The translations under genes were made by a program, and so were the position numbers. Of a stretch of 64,000 bases of DNA, positions 8,357-15,310 are shown one piece after another. The DNA lies in contig CAVXQP010000009.1 in assembly GCA_963763955.1 (NCBI GenBank), positions 248,001 to 312,000 of the forward strand, in the 5' to 3' direction. Position 1 is the first letter of the stretch; the number at the start of each line of letters is the position of its first letter. The notes beneath the pieces were generated by a model. That model made no database searches. It saw only the letters and a list, made by a program, of their open reading frames with translations, and was not told the origin of the DNA. The DNA comes from DASUPK01 sp963763955 (GTDB lineage: Bacteria > Actinomycetota > Thermoleophilia > Solirubrobacterales > 70-9).

Positions 8357-8565
8357 GACAGCCCGGTGTGACCCTGAGCAGCTGAGGCGGCTGCCACCGT
8401 CAGTATCTCCTTGGCCTGGCCCTCGCTCAGGTGGTAGACCGTCTCTTTCAGGCTGTGCACGTCCTGGCCGGAGTCGAGCAGAATGACCCCCAGCCTGACC
8501 AGGTCGAGATAGGCCGACCCATACCCGCTGGCGATCTCCCGCTCCCACTGCTGCTGTCCGCTCAT
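8350..8565 (-). CDS. Hypothetical protein, 71 residues
   Basis: Starts at ATG 8565 with a clear AGGAGCTC Shine-Dalgarno (8570-8577 region). The sequence is helical and amphipathic without a membrane segment (LDLVRLGVILLDSGQDVHSL, then AKEILTVAAASAAQG). I do not recognise a family. It is convergent with the protease gene. Confidence 0.6.
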   Translation of the reverse strand: MSGQQQWEREIASGYGSAYLDLVRLGVILLDSGQDVHSLKETVYHLSEGQAKEILTVAAASAAQGHTGLSE

Positions 8566-8652
8566 TCCTGAGCTCCTTTCTCGCCGCTCCCGCCGCTGCG
8601 AAAGCCGGTAAGGGATCTCGTCCGTATAGGCGCAGTTCAGGTGGAGGGTTCC

Positions 8653-8718
8653 CGCGCTGTGTCTCGCTAAACGAAGTCGTCCCGCTTCTCGCCCAAAGCA
8701 GCGGTTCGCGAGAACGCA
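8653..8718. repeat. REP-like repeat copy 4, overlapping a gene end
   Basis: CCCGCTTCTCGCCCAAAGCAGCGGTTCGCG matches the second half of the element (written here with 10-nt pieces: CCCGCTTCTC, GCCCAAAGCA, GCGGTTCGCG). It overlaps the C-terminal codons of the neighbouring minus-strand gene, encoding its AALGEKRDDFV tail. Confidence 0.45.
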
Positions 8719-9041
8719 ATGCCTCCCGTTAGGTCCGGGTCAAGCCGGCCTCTCGTACGGGCGTCGATAACGGCGGAGCTGATGTCGGCGGCGTCGACTG
8801 TCGCTGCCAGGAGCATCGCCGGCCGTCGGAGGCTGGCCTTGGGCAAGCTGGCAAGGCCGACCACCGCAACTGCGATCTGATGAGCAGCGAATCCTCGTAC
8901 AAAGAGGCGCGCCTCCGGAAACTCCTCCGTATCCGGTGCAAGGGGGACCCTTCCGAGGATTGGCTTTGACGGATCAAGCAGGGCAGTGATGCCATAGCCC
9001 AGGCGAATGACCGCGTTGGCAGCGATGAGACCGATCCCCAC
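8667..9041 (-). CDS. Small membrane-associated hypothetical protein
   Basis: 124 residues from GTG 9041. I chose this over TTG 9047 because TAGAGT (9054-9049) lies exactly 7 nt upstream, suggesting a leaderless mRNA. Hydrophobic stretches occur at the N-terminus (GIGLIAANAVIRLGYGITAL), mid-protein (AAHQIAVAVVGLASL) and after RRPAMLLAATVDAAD, so it is probably an integral membrane protein of three or four segments, loosely like DUF4267-type proteins (low certainty). The C-terminal tail is encoded by a REP-like repeat, so the stop may have been altered by insertion of the element. Confidence 0.6.
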   Translation of the reverse strand: MGIGLIAANAVIRLGYGITALLDPSKPILGRVPLAPDTEEFPEARLFVRGFAAHQIAVAVVGLASLPKASLRRPAMLLAATVDAADISSAVIDARTRGRLDPDLTGGIAFSRTAALGEKRDDFV

Positions 9042-9048
9042 GGGCAAA

Positions 9049-9054
9049 ACTCTA
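9049..9054 (-). promoter_or_regulatory. -10 box of a probable leaderless transcript
   Basis: TAGAGT on the minus strand, then 7 nt, then GTG 9041. No Shine-Dalgarno. Confidence 0.35.
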
Positions 9055-9086
9055 AGCGGTGGGCCGAGCGCAGGTCCGCGCGATTC

Positions 9087-9545
9087 CTAGTCGCCGTCAG
9101 GGGGACGGCAAATCATCACGGGCAGATCGGCATGGTGTGCAACGGAGGTCGCGACGCTCCCCAGGACCGCCGAGCCGACAGGTCCGCGCCCGTGCGACCC
9201 GAGAACGATGATCCCGGCACCGGCCGCCTCGGCGGCGGCGAGGATGGCTGTCCAGGCGCTGTCCTCTTCGCGGACCGTAGAACTGGCGTCGAACCCCGCC
9301 GAGTTCGCCAGCTCGGCACCCTCAGCTGCCGTCTTGGCCGCCTCCTTACCGGCTTCCTCGATCAGCTCTTCGGGCACGATCCCAGCGGGCCGGCCCCAGA
9401 AGGGGAGTGCTTCGAGCGGCTGATACGCGGCCACCACGACTGCTTTCCTGGGCATTCGCAGCTCGGCTCCAGCCTGCTCGATCGCTTGCTTTGCATGGTC
9501 TGAACCGTCGTAGGCGATCAAGACTGGCTTCTCATCGGCGGCCAT
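9087..9545 (-). CDS. Universal stress protein, UspA family
   Basis: 152 residues, a single Usp domain. The N-terminal strand VLIAYDGSDHA and the C-terminal ATP-binding signature GSHGRGPVGSAVLGSVATSV (G-2X-G-9X-G-S/T pattern) mark it as the ATP-binding subclass. The start ATG has a good Shine-Dalgarno (AAAGGAG). Usp proteins act in cytoplasmic stress or dormancy responses; the specific role is unknown. It is flanked by a REP-like repeat upstream. Confidence 0.9.
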   Translation of the reverse strand: MAADEKPVLIAYDGSDHAKQAIEQAGAELRMPRKAVVVAAYQPLEALPFWGRPAGIVPEELIEEAGKEAAKTAAEGAELANSAGFDASSTVREEDSAWTAILAAAEAAGAGIIVLGSHGRGPVGSAVLGSVATSVAHHADLPVMICRPPDGD

Positions 9546-9586
9546 ACGGCATCTCCTTTCGACGGTCCCGTGCTCGCCAGCCGGAA

Positions 9587-9642
9587 CCTATCGCTTTCCA
9601 TGCGAAGCGCCGCTTCTCGTCCAAAGCAGCGCTTTCCGCCTT
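9587..9642. repeat. REP-like repeat copy 5
   Basis: Carries GCTTTCCATGC, GCGCCGCTTCTCGTCCAA and AGCAGCGCTTT in plus orientation. It aligns over about 50 nt with the reverse complement of copy 2. It lies between the uspA start and the ligA stop. Confidence 0.6.
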
Positions 9643-9655
9643 GGGTGCGAGGTGG

Positions 9656-11719
9656 CTAAACCCGCCCGCGCGGAGGGGTGCTGCGCTTTCTGGGCGCTCC
9701 GTCCTCGCCGACCAGCTTCTCCAGGCCGCCCTCGTCGATCACCTCCGTGCCGAGCTCTTCGGCCTTCGCCAGCTTCGAGCCGGGGCTGTCGCCCGCGATC
9801 ACATAGTCGGTCTTCTTCGAGACCGAGTTGACGACCTTTCCGCCTGCGAGCCGGATCAGCCTGGTGGCCTGCTCGCGGCTGAGGTTGGGCAGGGTGCCCG
9901 TCAACACGAGCGACTTGCCGTCGAGCGGGCCGCCCTGCTGGCGGCGCTCCGAGGGATCGAGCTCCATCCTCAGGCCCGCCTGGCGGAGCCGCTCGATCAG
10001 CTGCCGGGTGCGTTTCTCCGAGAGCTCTTCGTAGATCTGCTGGGCGAGGACCGGACCGATGCCCTCGGCCTTCTCGATGTCCTCCGGCTGCGCCTCGAGC
10101 AGGGCGTCCATGGTGCCGAAGTGCTCTGCCAGGGACTCGGCGTTGACGAACCCGATCCCCGGGATGCCGAGCGCGTAGAGGACGCGCGAGAAGGGCATCT
10201 TCTTCGCCTCCTCGATCTCCTCGATCAGGTTGCGTGCCGAGATCTCCCCGAAGCCCTCCAGCTCCGCGATCCGCTCGGCGGTCAGATCGAAGATGTCGGC
10301 GGCGTCCGAGATCAGGCCCTCCTGCAGGAAGCGATAGGCGTTCTTCTCGCCCAGCCCCTCGATCTCGAGGGCGCCGCGGAAGTGCTTGATGTGCTGGAAC
10401 TGCTGCCCCGGGCAACCGGTCCGGTTGGGGCAGATCGTGAAGACGGAGTCGTCCGGCTTCACGGTCGGCGTCCCGCACAGGGGGCACTTCTTCGGGGGCT
10501 TCGGCTTGCGCGCGCCCTTCTTGCGGCGCTGGATGATCGGCGAGACGACCTGCGGAATTACGTCGCCAGCACGCATCACCACCACCTCGTCCCCCTCACG
10601 GACGTCCTTCCGCGTCAGGTCCTCCTCGTTGTGCAGCGTCGCTGTGCTCACAGTGACCCCGCTGACGTGGACCGGCTCCAGCATCGCGAACGGCAGCAGG
10701 TGCCCGGTCCGGCCGACGTTCCAGACGATCTTGTTCAGCTTGGTCGTGGCGGTGGTCGGCGGGAACTTCCAGGCGACGGCCCAGCGTGGCTCTCGTCCGG
10801 CCACCCCGAGCTCCCTCTGCAGCCCGCGGTCGTCCACCTTGGCGACCACACCGTCGATCTCGAAGTCGAGCGCGTCGCGGCGGTTCTCCCACCAGCGACA
10901 GCGCTCCGCGACCTCGTCGATGCCGTGCAGGATGGAGATGTCCCCGTTCACCTTGAAGCCCCGCTCCCGCAGCCACTCCAGCGACTCGGAGTGGCTGTGC
11001 GGCTCCCAGCCCCTCAGGGCCGCCACCCCATAGCACCAGATCGAGAGCGGCCGGGTGGCGGTGATCGTCGGGTCGAGCTGCCGCAGCGACCCGGCGGCGG
11101 CGTTGCGGGGGTTGGCAAAGGTGGACTCGCCGTCCTGGGCGCGCTGCTCGTTGACCCTCGTGAAGCCCGCAATCGGCAGGTAGATCTCTCCACGGACCTC
11201 GACCAGCGCGGGGGCGTCCCTGATGCTCAGGGGGATGGCCTTGATGGTCTTCAGGTTCTGGGTGACGTCCTCCCCAATCCGCCCGTCGCCGCGCGTCGCT
11301 CCGCGGGTGAAGACGCCGTTCTCATAGGTCAGAGAGATGGCGAGACCGTCGACCTTGGGCTCGGTGACGTAGCGGATCTCCCGTCCCGAGATGTCGAGAC
11401 GCTCGAGTTGGCGCTCCACGCGTTTCGCCCAGGCGCGGAGCTCATCCTCGTTGCGGGCGTTGCCGAGGGAGAGCATCGGCTCGTGGTGGGTGACCTGGTT
11501 GAACTTGTCGAGCGGCGCTCCCCCGACGCGCTGGGTGGGCGAGTCGGGCGTGAGCAGCTCGGGATGCTCCTGCTCGATCCCGCGGAGCTCCCGGAGGAGG
11601 TCGTCGTAGTCGGGGTCCGAGATCTCGGGGTCGTCGAGAACGTAGTAGCGGTGGTCGTGGTGCGGGATCTGCCGCCTGAGCTCCTCGGCCCGCTTCGCTG
11701 CCCCCTTCGGTGCCGTCAC
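9656..11719 (-). CDS. ligA: NAD-dependent DNA ligase
   Basis: 687 residues from GTG 11719, whose GTGA overlaps the surE stop by 4 nt; the upstream extension in this frame reads into surE and was rejected. Domains in order: Ia with HHDHRYYVLDDPEISD (NAD binding), adenylation domain with catalytic Lys122 in the KVDG motif, OB fold, a four-cysteine zinc finger (CPLC...CPNRTGCPG), HhH repeats, and a C-terminal BRCT domain beginning at LDGKSLVLTG. It seals nicks in replication and repair using NAD+. Length and motifs are typical. Confidence 0.95.
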   Translation of the reverse strand: MTAPKGAAKRAEELRRQIPHHDHRYYVLDDPEISDPDYDDLLRELRGIEQEHPELLTPDSPTQRVGGAPLDKFNQVTHHEPMLSLGNARNEDELRAWAKRVERQLERLDISGREIRYVTEPKVDGLAISLTYENGVFTRGATRGDGRIGEDVTQNLKTIKAIPLSIRDAPALVEVRGEIYLPIAGFTRVNEQRAQDGESTFANPRNAAAGSLRQLDPTITATRPLSIWCYGVAALRGWEPHSHSESLEWLRERGFKVNGDISILHGIDEVAERCRWWENRRDALDFEIDGVVAKVDDRGLQRELGVAGREPRWAVAWKFPPTTATTKLNKIVWNVGRTGHLLPFAMLEPVHVSGVTVSTATLHNEEDLTRKDVREGDEVVVMRAGDVIPQVVSPIIQRRKKGARKPKPPKKCPLCGTPTVKPDDSVFTICPNRTGCPGQQFQHIKHFRGALEIEGLGEKNAYRFLQEGLISDAADIFDLTAERIAELEGFGEISARNLIEEIEEAKKMPFSRVLYALGIPGIGFVNAESLAEHFGTMDALLEAQPEDIEKAEGIGPVLAQQIYEELSEKRTRQLIERLRQAGLRMELDPSERRQQGGPLDGKSLVLTGTLPNLSREQATRLIRLAGGKVVNSVSKKTDYVIAGDSPGSKLAKAEELGTEVIDEGGLEKLVGEDGAPRKRSTPPRGRV

Positions 11720-12558
11720 CGCCGCGTCGGAGCCTCCGCGGACTCGGCGGCCGTCTCGGCCCGGCCCAGCATCCCGGTGAAGTCCCATGCCTTGAGCCGA
11801 TCGAGGCTCGGGCGATCGGTGAGGTCAAAGTGGACGGGGGTGACCGAGATGCGCTCCCGGGCGATCGCCGAGAGGTCGGAGCCGGCCTCGTCCTCGAAGC
11901 TGGGCTCGAAGCCGTAGATCTGATACCGGTTCCGGCCCGTCTCCGGATCCTCCTCCACAAGCTTCATCTCGTCGTTGTAGAGGCGTTTGCCCAGGTGGGT
12001 GACCTCGATGCCGGTCGGCTCGCCCGCCGGGCAGTTGACGTTGAGGAGGGTGTCCGGCGGCAACGGGTCCTGGGCCACGTTCTTCACCAGCTCAGCCGCG
12101 AACGCGGCGGCCACTGAGAAGTCGAACTCGCGGCCCCACCGGAAGTCCATCTCCCGAGCGGCTGACTGCTGCGAGATCGCGATCGCCGGGATCCCGAGCA
12201 CGATCCCCTCCAGCGCGGCGGCGACGGTACCCGAGTAGGTGATGTCATCGCCGAGATTCGAGCCGTGGTTGATGCCCGAGACGATCAGCTCGGGCCGCTC
12301 GCCGACCAGGCCGAGCTCGGCAAAGCGCACGCAGTCCACGGGGGTCCCCTCGGTGGCGTAGCCGTTCGAACCGTCGTCGAAGGGAACCTCCTCGACCCAC
12401 AGCGGCGAGCGGGTCGTGATGCTCCGCGCGGTCGCGCTCCGGTTCGAATCCGGCGCTACCACGTGCACCTCGAGGTCGGGGATCTTGCGCAACTCGAGAC
12501 GTAGTGCGTTCAGCCCCGTCGCCTGGATCCCGTCGTCATTGGTGATCAGAACTCGCAC
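11716..12558 (-). CDS. surE: 5'/3'-nucleotidase SurE
   Basis: 280 residues. The N-terminal metal-binding ITNDDGI motif and the SGINHGSNLGDD motif define SurE, a metal-dependent nucleoside monophosphatase active in stationary-phase survival (family knowledge). Start GTG 12558 places ITNDDG at residues 5-10, as usual. TAAACT lies 7 nt upstream with no Shine-Dalgarno, so the transcript may be leaderless. ligA is translationally coupled behind it through a GTGA overlap. Confidence 0.92.
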   Translation of the reverse strand: MRVLITNDDGIQATGLNALRLELRKIPDLEVHVVAPDSNRSATARSITTRSPLWVEEVPFDDGSNGYATEGTPVDCVRFAELGLVGERPELIVSGINHGSNLGDDITYSGTVAAALEGIVLGIPAIAISQQSAAREMDFRWGREFDFSVAAAFAAELVKNVAQDPLPPDTLLNVNCPAGEPTGIEVTHLGKRLYNDEMKLVEEDPETGRNRYQIYGFEPSFEDEAGSDLSAIARERISVTPVHFDLTDRPSLDRLKAWDFTGMLGRAETAAESAEAPTRR

Positions 12559-12565
12559 GATGTTG

Positions 12566-12571
12566 AGTTTA
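12566..12571 (-). promoter_or_regulatory. -10 box of a probable leaderless surE-ligA transcript
   Basis: TAAACT on the minus strand followed by 7 nt and GTG 12558. Confidence 0.4.
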
Positions 12572-12623
12572 GGTTGACGGCTTCGCCATCAGGCCGGCGG
12601 CGGTCAGGCCGGCTATATAAGTC

Positions 12624-12642
12624 GCGATGGCTTCGCCATCGC
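12624..12642 (-). terminator. Hairpin downstream of the ZIP transporter gene
   Basis: GCGATGG (12624-12630) pairs perfectly with CCATCGC (12636-12642) over a CTTCG-type loop. It lies 16 nt after the transporter stop. Reading minus, a weak T/A-rich stretch follows (GACTTATATAG). A 12-nt part, GGCTTCGCCATC, recurs directly at 12579-12590. Confidence 0.45.
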
Positions 12643-12657
12643 TCCTGAGGCGGCGGC

Positions 12658-13509
12658 CTAACCGCCGCCGTATGCGATGACCAGCTCGGTCATCGCGCCG
12701 AGCGTCACCCCGGCGGACAGCATCAGCAGGCCGAGCTCTCGATGACCGAGCCGGCGCATCGCGGTCCAGACCTCGCCGATCACGTAGAGGATCGCGCCCG
12801 CGGAGACCGCGTAGAAGAGCAGCTCGAGGGGCTGGGAGCTGACGTTGTAGCCGACCATCGCGCCCAGGAAGACTGGGCCTCCACCGACCAGGCCGGCCAC
12901 GGCGAGCCATCTCCAGCTGGGCCGGACGTCGCCGAGCGGGCCCACGATGCCGAATCCCTCGGTCGCGTTGTGGACCGCGAAGCCGATGATCAGCACCGTG
13001 GCGAGCCCGATCTCCCCGGTGTTGGCCGAGACGCCGATCGCCAGGCCCTCGGCGAAGTTGTGCAGGCCGATGGCCGCGGCGATCGCCATCCCGGTTCGGA
13101 GGGCGCGCGCCCGGGCCGTCACCTCGTCCGAGAGCATCTCCGCCTGGTCGACCGTCAGCGCCTCCGTGGCGCCACCCGCGATCGGGGGTGCCTTGACGTT
13201 GCGCATCCGCCGCTCGATCAGCGCCAGCCCGGCCAGTCCGGCCGTGAACCCGGCACCGAAGAGCAGCCCGAGCAGGAGCCCGACCGGCAGCGATCCGCTG
13301 CCATCGTGCAGCGCGTCGAATCGATGCTCGACGATCTCCAGACCGTGCGCGAAGACCTCGGCGAAGAGGAATGCCAGGACGCCGACGGAGAACATCGCCA
13401 GGGCGACCCGTGCTCGCTGCGAGACGAACTCGATCCGGCCGAAGGGCAGACCGAGGTAGATCGTGAACCCGGCCAGCGCGCCTAGGAGGACTGTCTCGCC
13501 AAATGACAT
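12658..13509 (-). CDS. ZIP-family divalent metal transporter
   Basis: 283 residues, about eight transmembrane helices. Diagnostic motifs are HNFAEG in TM4 (about 149) and HNATEG in TM5 (about 178), the His/Glu metal-binding pair of ZIP proteins. A short loop lies between TM3 and TM4 (RRMRNVKAPPIAGG). It should move Zn2+, Fe2+ or Mn2+ across the cytoplasmic membrane; which metal cannot be told. ATG 13509 lacks a Shine-Dalgarno; TATTCT (13524-13519) lies 9 nt upstream and a perfect 14-nt palindrome overlaps the likely -35, suggesting metal-responsive repression. Confidence 0.88.
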   Translation of the reverse strand: MSFGETVLLGALAGFTIYLGLPFGRIEFVSQRARVALAMFSVGVLAFLFAEVFAHGLEIVEHRFDALHDGSGSLPVGLLLGLLFGAGFTAGLAGLALIERRMRNVKAPPIAGGATEALTVDQAEMLSDEVTARARALRTGMAIAAAIGLHNFAEGLAIGVSANTGEIGLATVLIIGFAVHNATEGFGIVGPLGDVRPSWRWLAVAGLVGGGPVFLGAMVGYNVSSQPLELLFYAVSAGAILYVIGEVWTAMRRLGHRELGLLMLSAGVTLGAMTELVIAYGGG

Positions 13510-13518
13510 CGCGGCGGC

Positions 13519-13547
13519 AGAATAGCATTCCTATTAGGGCGCCCTAA
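13519..13547 (-). promoter_or_regulatory. Promoter with palindromic operator before the ZIP gene
   Basis: On the minus strand TTAGGG (13547-13542), a 17-nt spacer and TATTCT (13524-13519) form a weak promoter. The perfect palindrome TTAGGGCGCCCTAA at 13534-13547 covers the -35 and part of the spacer. TTAGG/CCTAA half-sites resemble DtxR/IdeR-type boxes, but the spacing is shorter. It also overlaps the truA stop codon. Confidence 0.45.
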
Positions 13548-14296
13548 GCCTCGTAGCGGACCTCGGCGAGGTGCAGCCCGTGGGCGCGCGCGGTGTCCCC
13601 CGCCCGCTCCCGCGGGGCGCCCTCGAGCAGCGCCGCGAGATCCTCGAGTGGGCGGCGACCGCCGGCGACCTCGAGCATCGTTCCGACCAGGATCCGGACC
13701 ATGTTGCGCATGAAGGCGTCGGCCTCGATCCAGAGCTCGAGCACGGTCCCCTCTCCAAGCACGGCAGGCTTCTGGTGCCATTCGGCGCGGAGGATGTCCC
13801 GCTCGAAGCGGACGTGCTCGGTCTGGGTGGGCGTGAACGCAGTGAAGTCATGGGTGCCCCGCACTGCATCGGCGCAACGGGCGAGCGCGTCACGGTCCAC
13901 ACGATGCGGCCAGAACAGCGATATCCCGGCCTCGAAGGGATTGGAGCTTCGCTCGGCGAGCACCCGGTAGCAGTAGGTGCGCGAGACGGCATCGCGGCGC
14001 GCGTCGAAGCCCCCCGCCGGGGCGGCCGCCCTCACGACCAGGTCGTGGCCGGTATGCGAGTTGAGCGCCCGGGCGAGCTCCACGGGCGGCTCGGTCTCCG
14101 CGACGAAGCTCGCCGCCTGAGCCCAGGCGTGGACCCCGGCGTCGGTCCTGCCCGCAACGGTGAGCGGCGTGGATCCGCCCAGGATCCGCTCGAGGGCGCC
14201 CTCCAGCTCGCCCTGGACGGTGCGCTTTCCGGGTTGCGCCGCCCAGCCGGAGAATCCGGCGCCGTGGTAGGCGAGATCGAGTCGCACACTCGTCAT
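13544..14296 (-). CDS. truA: tRNA pseudouridine(38-40) synthase TruA
   Basis: 250 residues. The catalytic Asp52 lies in the signature GRTDAGVHA (49-57). N-terminal VRLDLAYHGAGFSGWAAQ and C-terminal FMRNMVRILVG are typical. It modifies uridines 38-40 in the tRNA anticodon arm. ATG 14296 overlaps the divergent small gene's possible upstream ATG. TAGTGT lies 9 nt upstream of the start and no Shine-Dalgarno is seen. In many genomes truA follows rplQ; here two small plus-strand genes separate them. Confidence 0.93.
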   Translation of the reverse strand: MTSVRLDLAYHGAGFSGWAAQPGKRTVQGELEGALERILGGSTPLTVAGRTDAGVHAWAQAASFVAETEPPVELARALNSHTGHDLVVRAAAPAGGFDARRDAVSRTYCYRVLAERSSNPFEAGISLFWPHRVDRDALARCADAVRGTHDFTAFTPTQTEHVRFERDILRAEWHQKPAVLGEGTVLELWIEADAFMRNMVRILVGTMLEVAGGRRPLEDLAALLEGAPRERAGDTARAHGLHLAEVRYEA

Positions 14297-14318
14297 GGAT
14301 CGGCGACACTACCCAGCA

Positions 14319-14567
14319 ATGCCGCTGCCCGGTTCGGACGAACCCGCCTCGATCTCGCAGGACGAGGCGCGTCAGGAGCTCTTCGGCCGTGGGCCCAGCA
14401 AGGTGGGTATGGAGGTCTACGAGGTCGTCGCGATCGTGCTCGGCATCGTCGGCGCAGGCATTGCGGTCGAGACGATTGACAGCTGGGCGCAATGGGTGGT
14501 CCTCGCCGGGATCGTCGTCACGGTGATCGGCTTCATGATCGCCGTGAACCCCAATCGCAGGGAGTAA
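14319..14567 (+). CDS. Small two-TM membrane protein, paralogue A
   Basis: About 82 residues from ATG 14319; an ATG at 14295 is in frame but overlaps the truA start, so the start is uncertain. After a polar N-terminus come two hydrophobic helices (VYEVVAIVLGIVGAGIAV and WVVLAGIVVTVIGFMIAV) separated by ETIDSWAQ, ending in a short NPNRRE tail. It is clearly related to the next gene (shared I-D/E-SWAQW-V/L-VL motif and PNR tail). Function unknown. Confidence 0.6.
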   Translation: MPLPGSDEPASISQDEARQELFGRGPSKVGMEVYEVVAIVLGIVGAGIAVETIDSWAQWVVLAGIVVTVIGFMIAVNPNRRE

Positions 14568-14650
14568 CGCGGCTCTGTGAGCGGCCTCACCCCCGCCGGT
14601 GGCGAGGGCGGCGTAAGGTGTCAATCGACCAGCGTCGAAGAAGGGGAGAT

Positions 14651-14929
14651 ATGGCTAACACCGACATCACTCAGCGATCGCAGTACGAGCGAAGCGACCT
14701 GCTCGCCGGCGGAGAGGGCATCCGCAGGGGCTCGGAGAAGGGCGCCGCGATCTACTCGGTGATCGCTCTGATCGTCGGAATCGCGCTCAGCGTGGTTGCG
14801 GTGGCGACGATCGAGAGCTGGGCGCAGTGGCTCGTGCTCGGCGTGATCGTGGTCTTCACGTTTGCGCTGATGGCCGCGATCGGCCCGAATCGCGGCGGCG
14901 CGGGCAAGCGCTTCAAAACTGGTCGTTAG
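14651..14929 (+). CDS. Small two-TM membrane protein, paralogue B
   Basis: 92 residues from ATG 14651, preceded by a good Shine-Dalgarno (AAGGGGAG). Two hydrophobic segments (IYSVIALIVGIALSVVAV and LVLGVIVVFTFALMAAI) flank the motif TIESWAQW. The tail PNRGGAGKRFKTGR is basic. It arose by tandem duplication with the gene 84 nt upstream. The stop overlaps the convergent rplQ stop by 4 nt. I do not recognise a family. Confidence 0.7.
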   Translation: MANTDITQRSQYERSDLLAGGEGIRRGSEKGAAIYSVIALIVGIALSVVAVATIESWAQWLVLGVIVVFTFALMAAIGPNRGGAGKRFKTGR

Positions 14930-15279
14930 ACCAGTTCGAGAAAGACCATCTCGGCCGAATCCGAGCGGCGAGGGCCGAGCTTGACGATCCGTGTGTAGCC
15001 GCCGGGACGGCCCTGGTAGCGGGGCGCGATCTCCTCGAACAGCTTGTGGACGGCGAACTTGTCGTTGTGGAGCTCGGAGAGCGCCTGCCGCCGGGCGTGC
15101 AGGTCGCCGCGCTTGGCCAGCGTAATCAGCTTCTCGAACTCAGGCCGCAGTGCCTTCGCCTTCGGCTGAGTGGTACGGATCCGCTCGTGCTCGATCAGCT
15201 GCTTCGACATGGTGCGAAGCATCGAGTCGCGGTGAGCCGCGTCCCGGCTCAGCTTTCCTCTCTTGCGCTGGTGCCTCAT
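14926..15279 (-). CDS. rplQ: 50S ribosomal protein L17
   Basis: 117 residues, full length for bacterial L17 (MRHQRKRGKLSRD start; TMSKQLIEHERIRTT; GGYTRIVKLG near the end). Last gene of the alpha cluster, 31 nt after rpoA. It has a four-base convergent overlap with the small membrane gene, leaving no room for a separate terminator. Confidence 0.97.
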   Translation of the reverse strand: MRHQRKRGKLSRDAAHRDSMLRTMSKQLIEHERIRTTQPKAKALRPEFEKLITLAKRGDLHARRQALSELHNDKFAVHKLFEEIAPRYQGRPGGYTRIVKLGPRRSDSAEMVFLELV

Positions 15280-15310
15280 CGCGGTCGCTCCGGCCGGAAC
15301 TCTATTCGCC

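Noticed and set aside
9407..11917. 836-codon plus-strand frame opposite uspA/ligA
   Set aside because: Shadow frame; crosses two genes and a REP-like repeat and has no conserved domain.
12425..12465. GGTTCGAATCC followed by GGCGCTACCA, resembling a tRNA T-loop and CCA end
   Set aside because: It lies inside surE, where the minus strand codes the conserved PDSNRSAT region, and no D-arm, anticodon arm or acceptor partner can be placed upstream.
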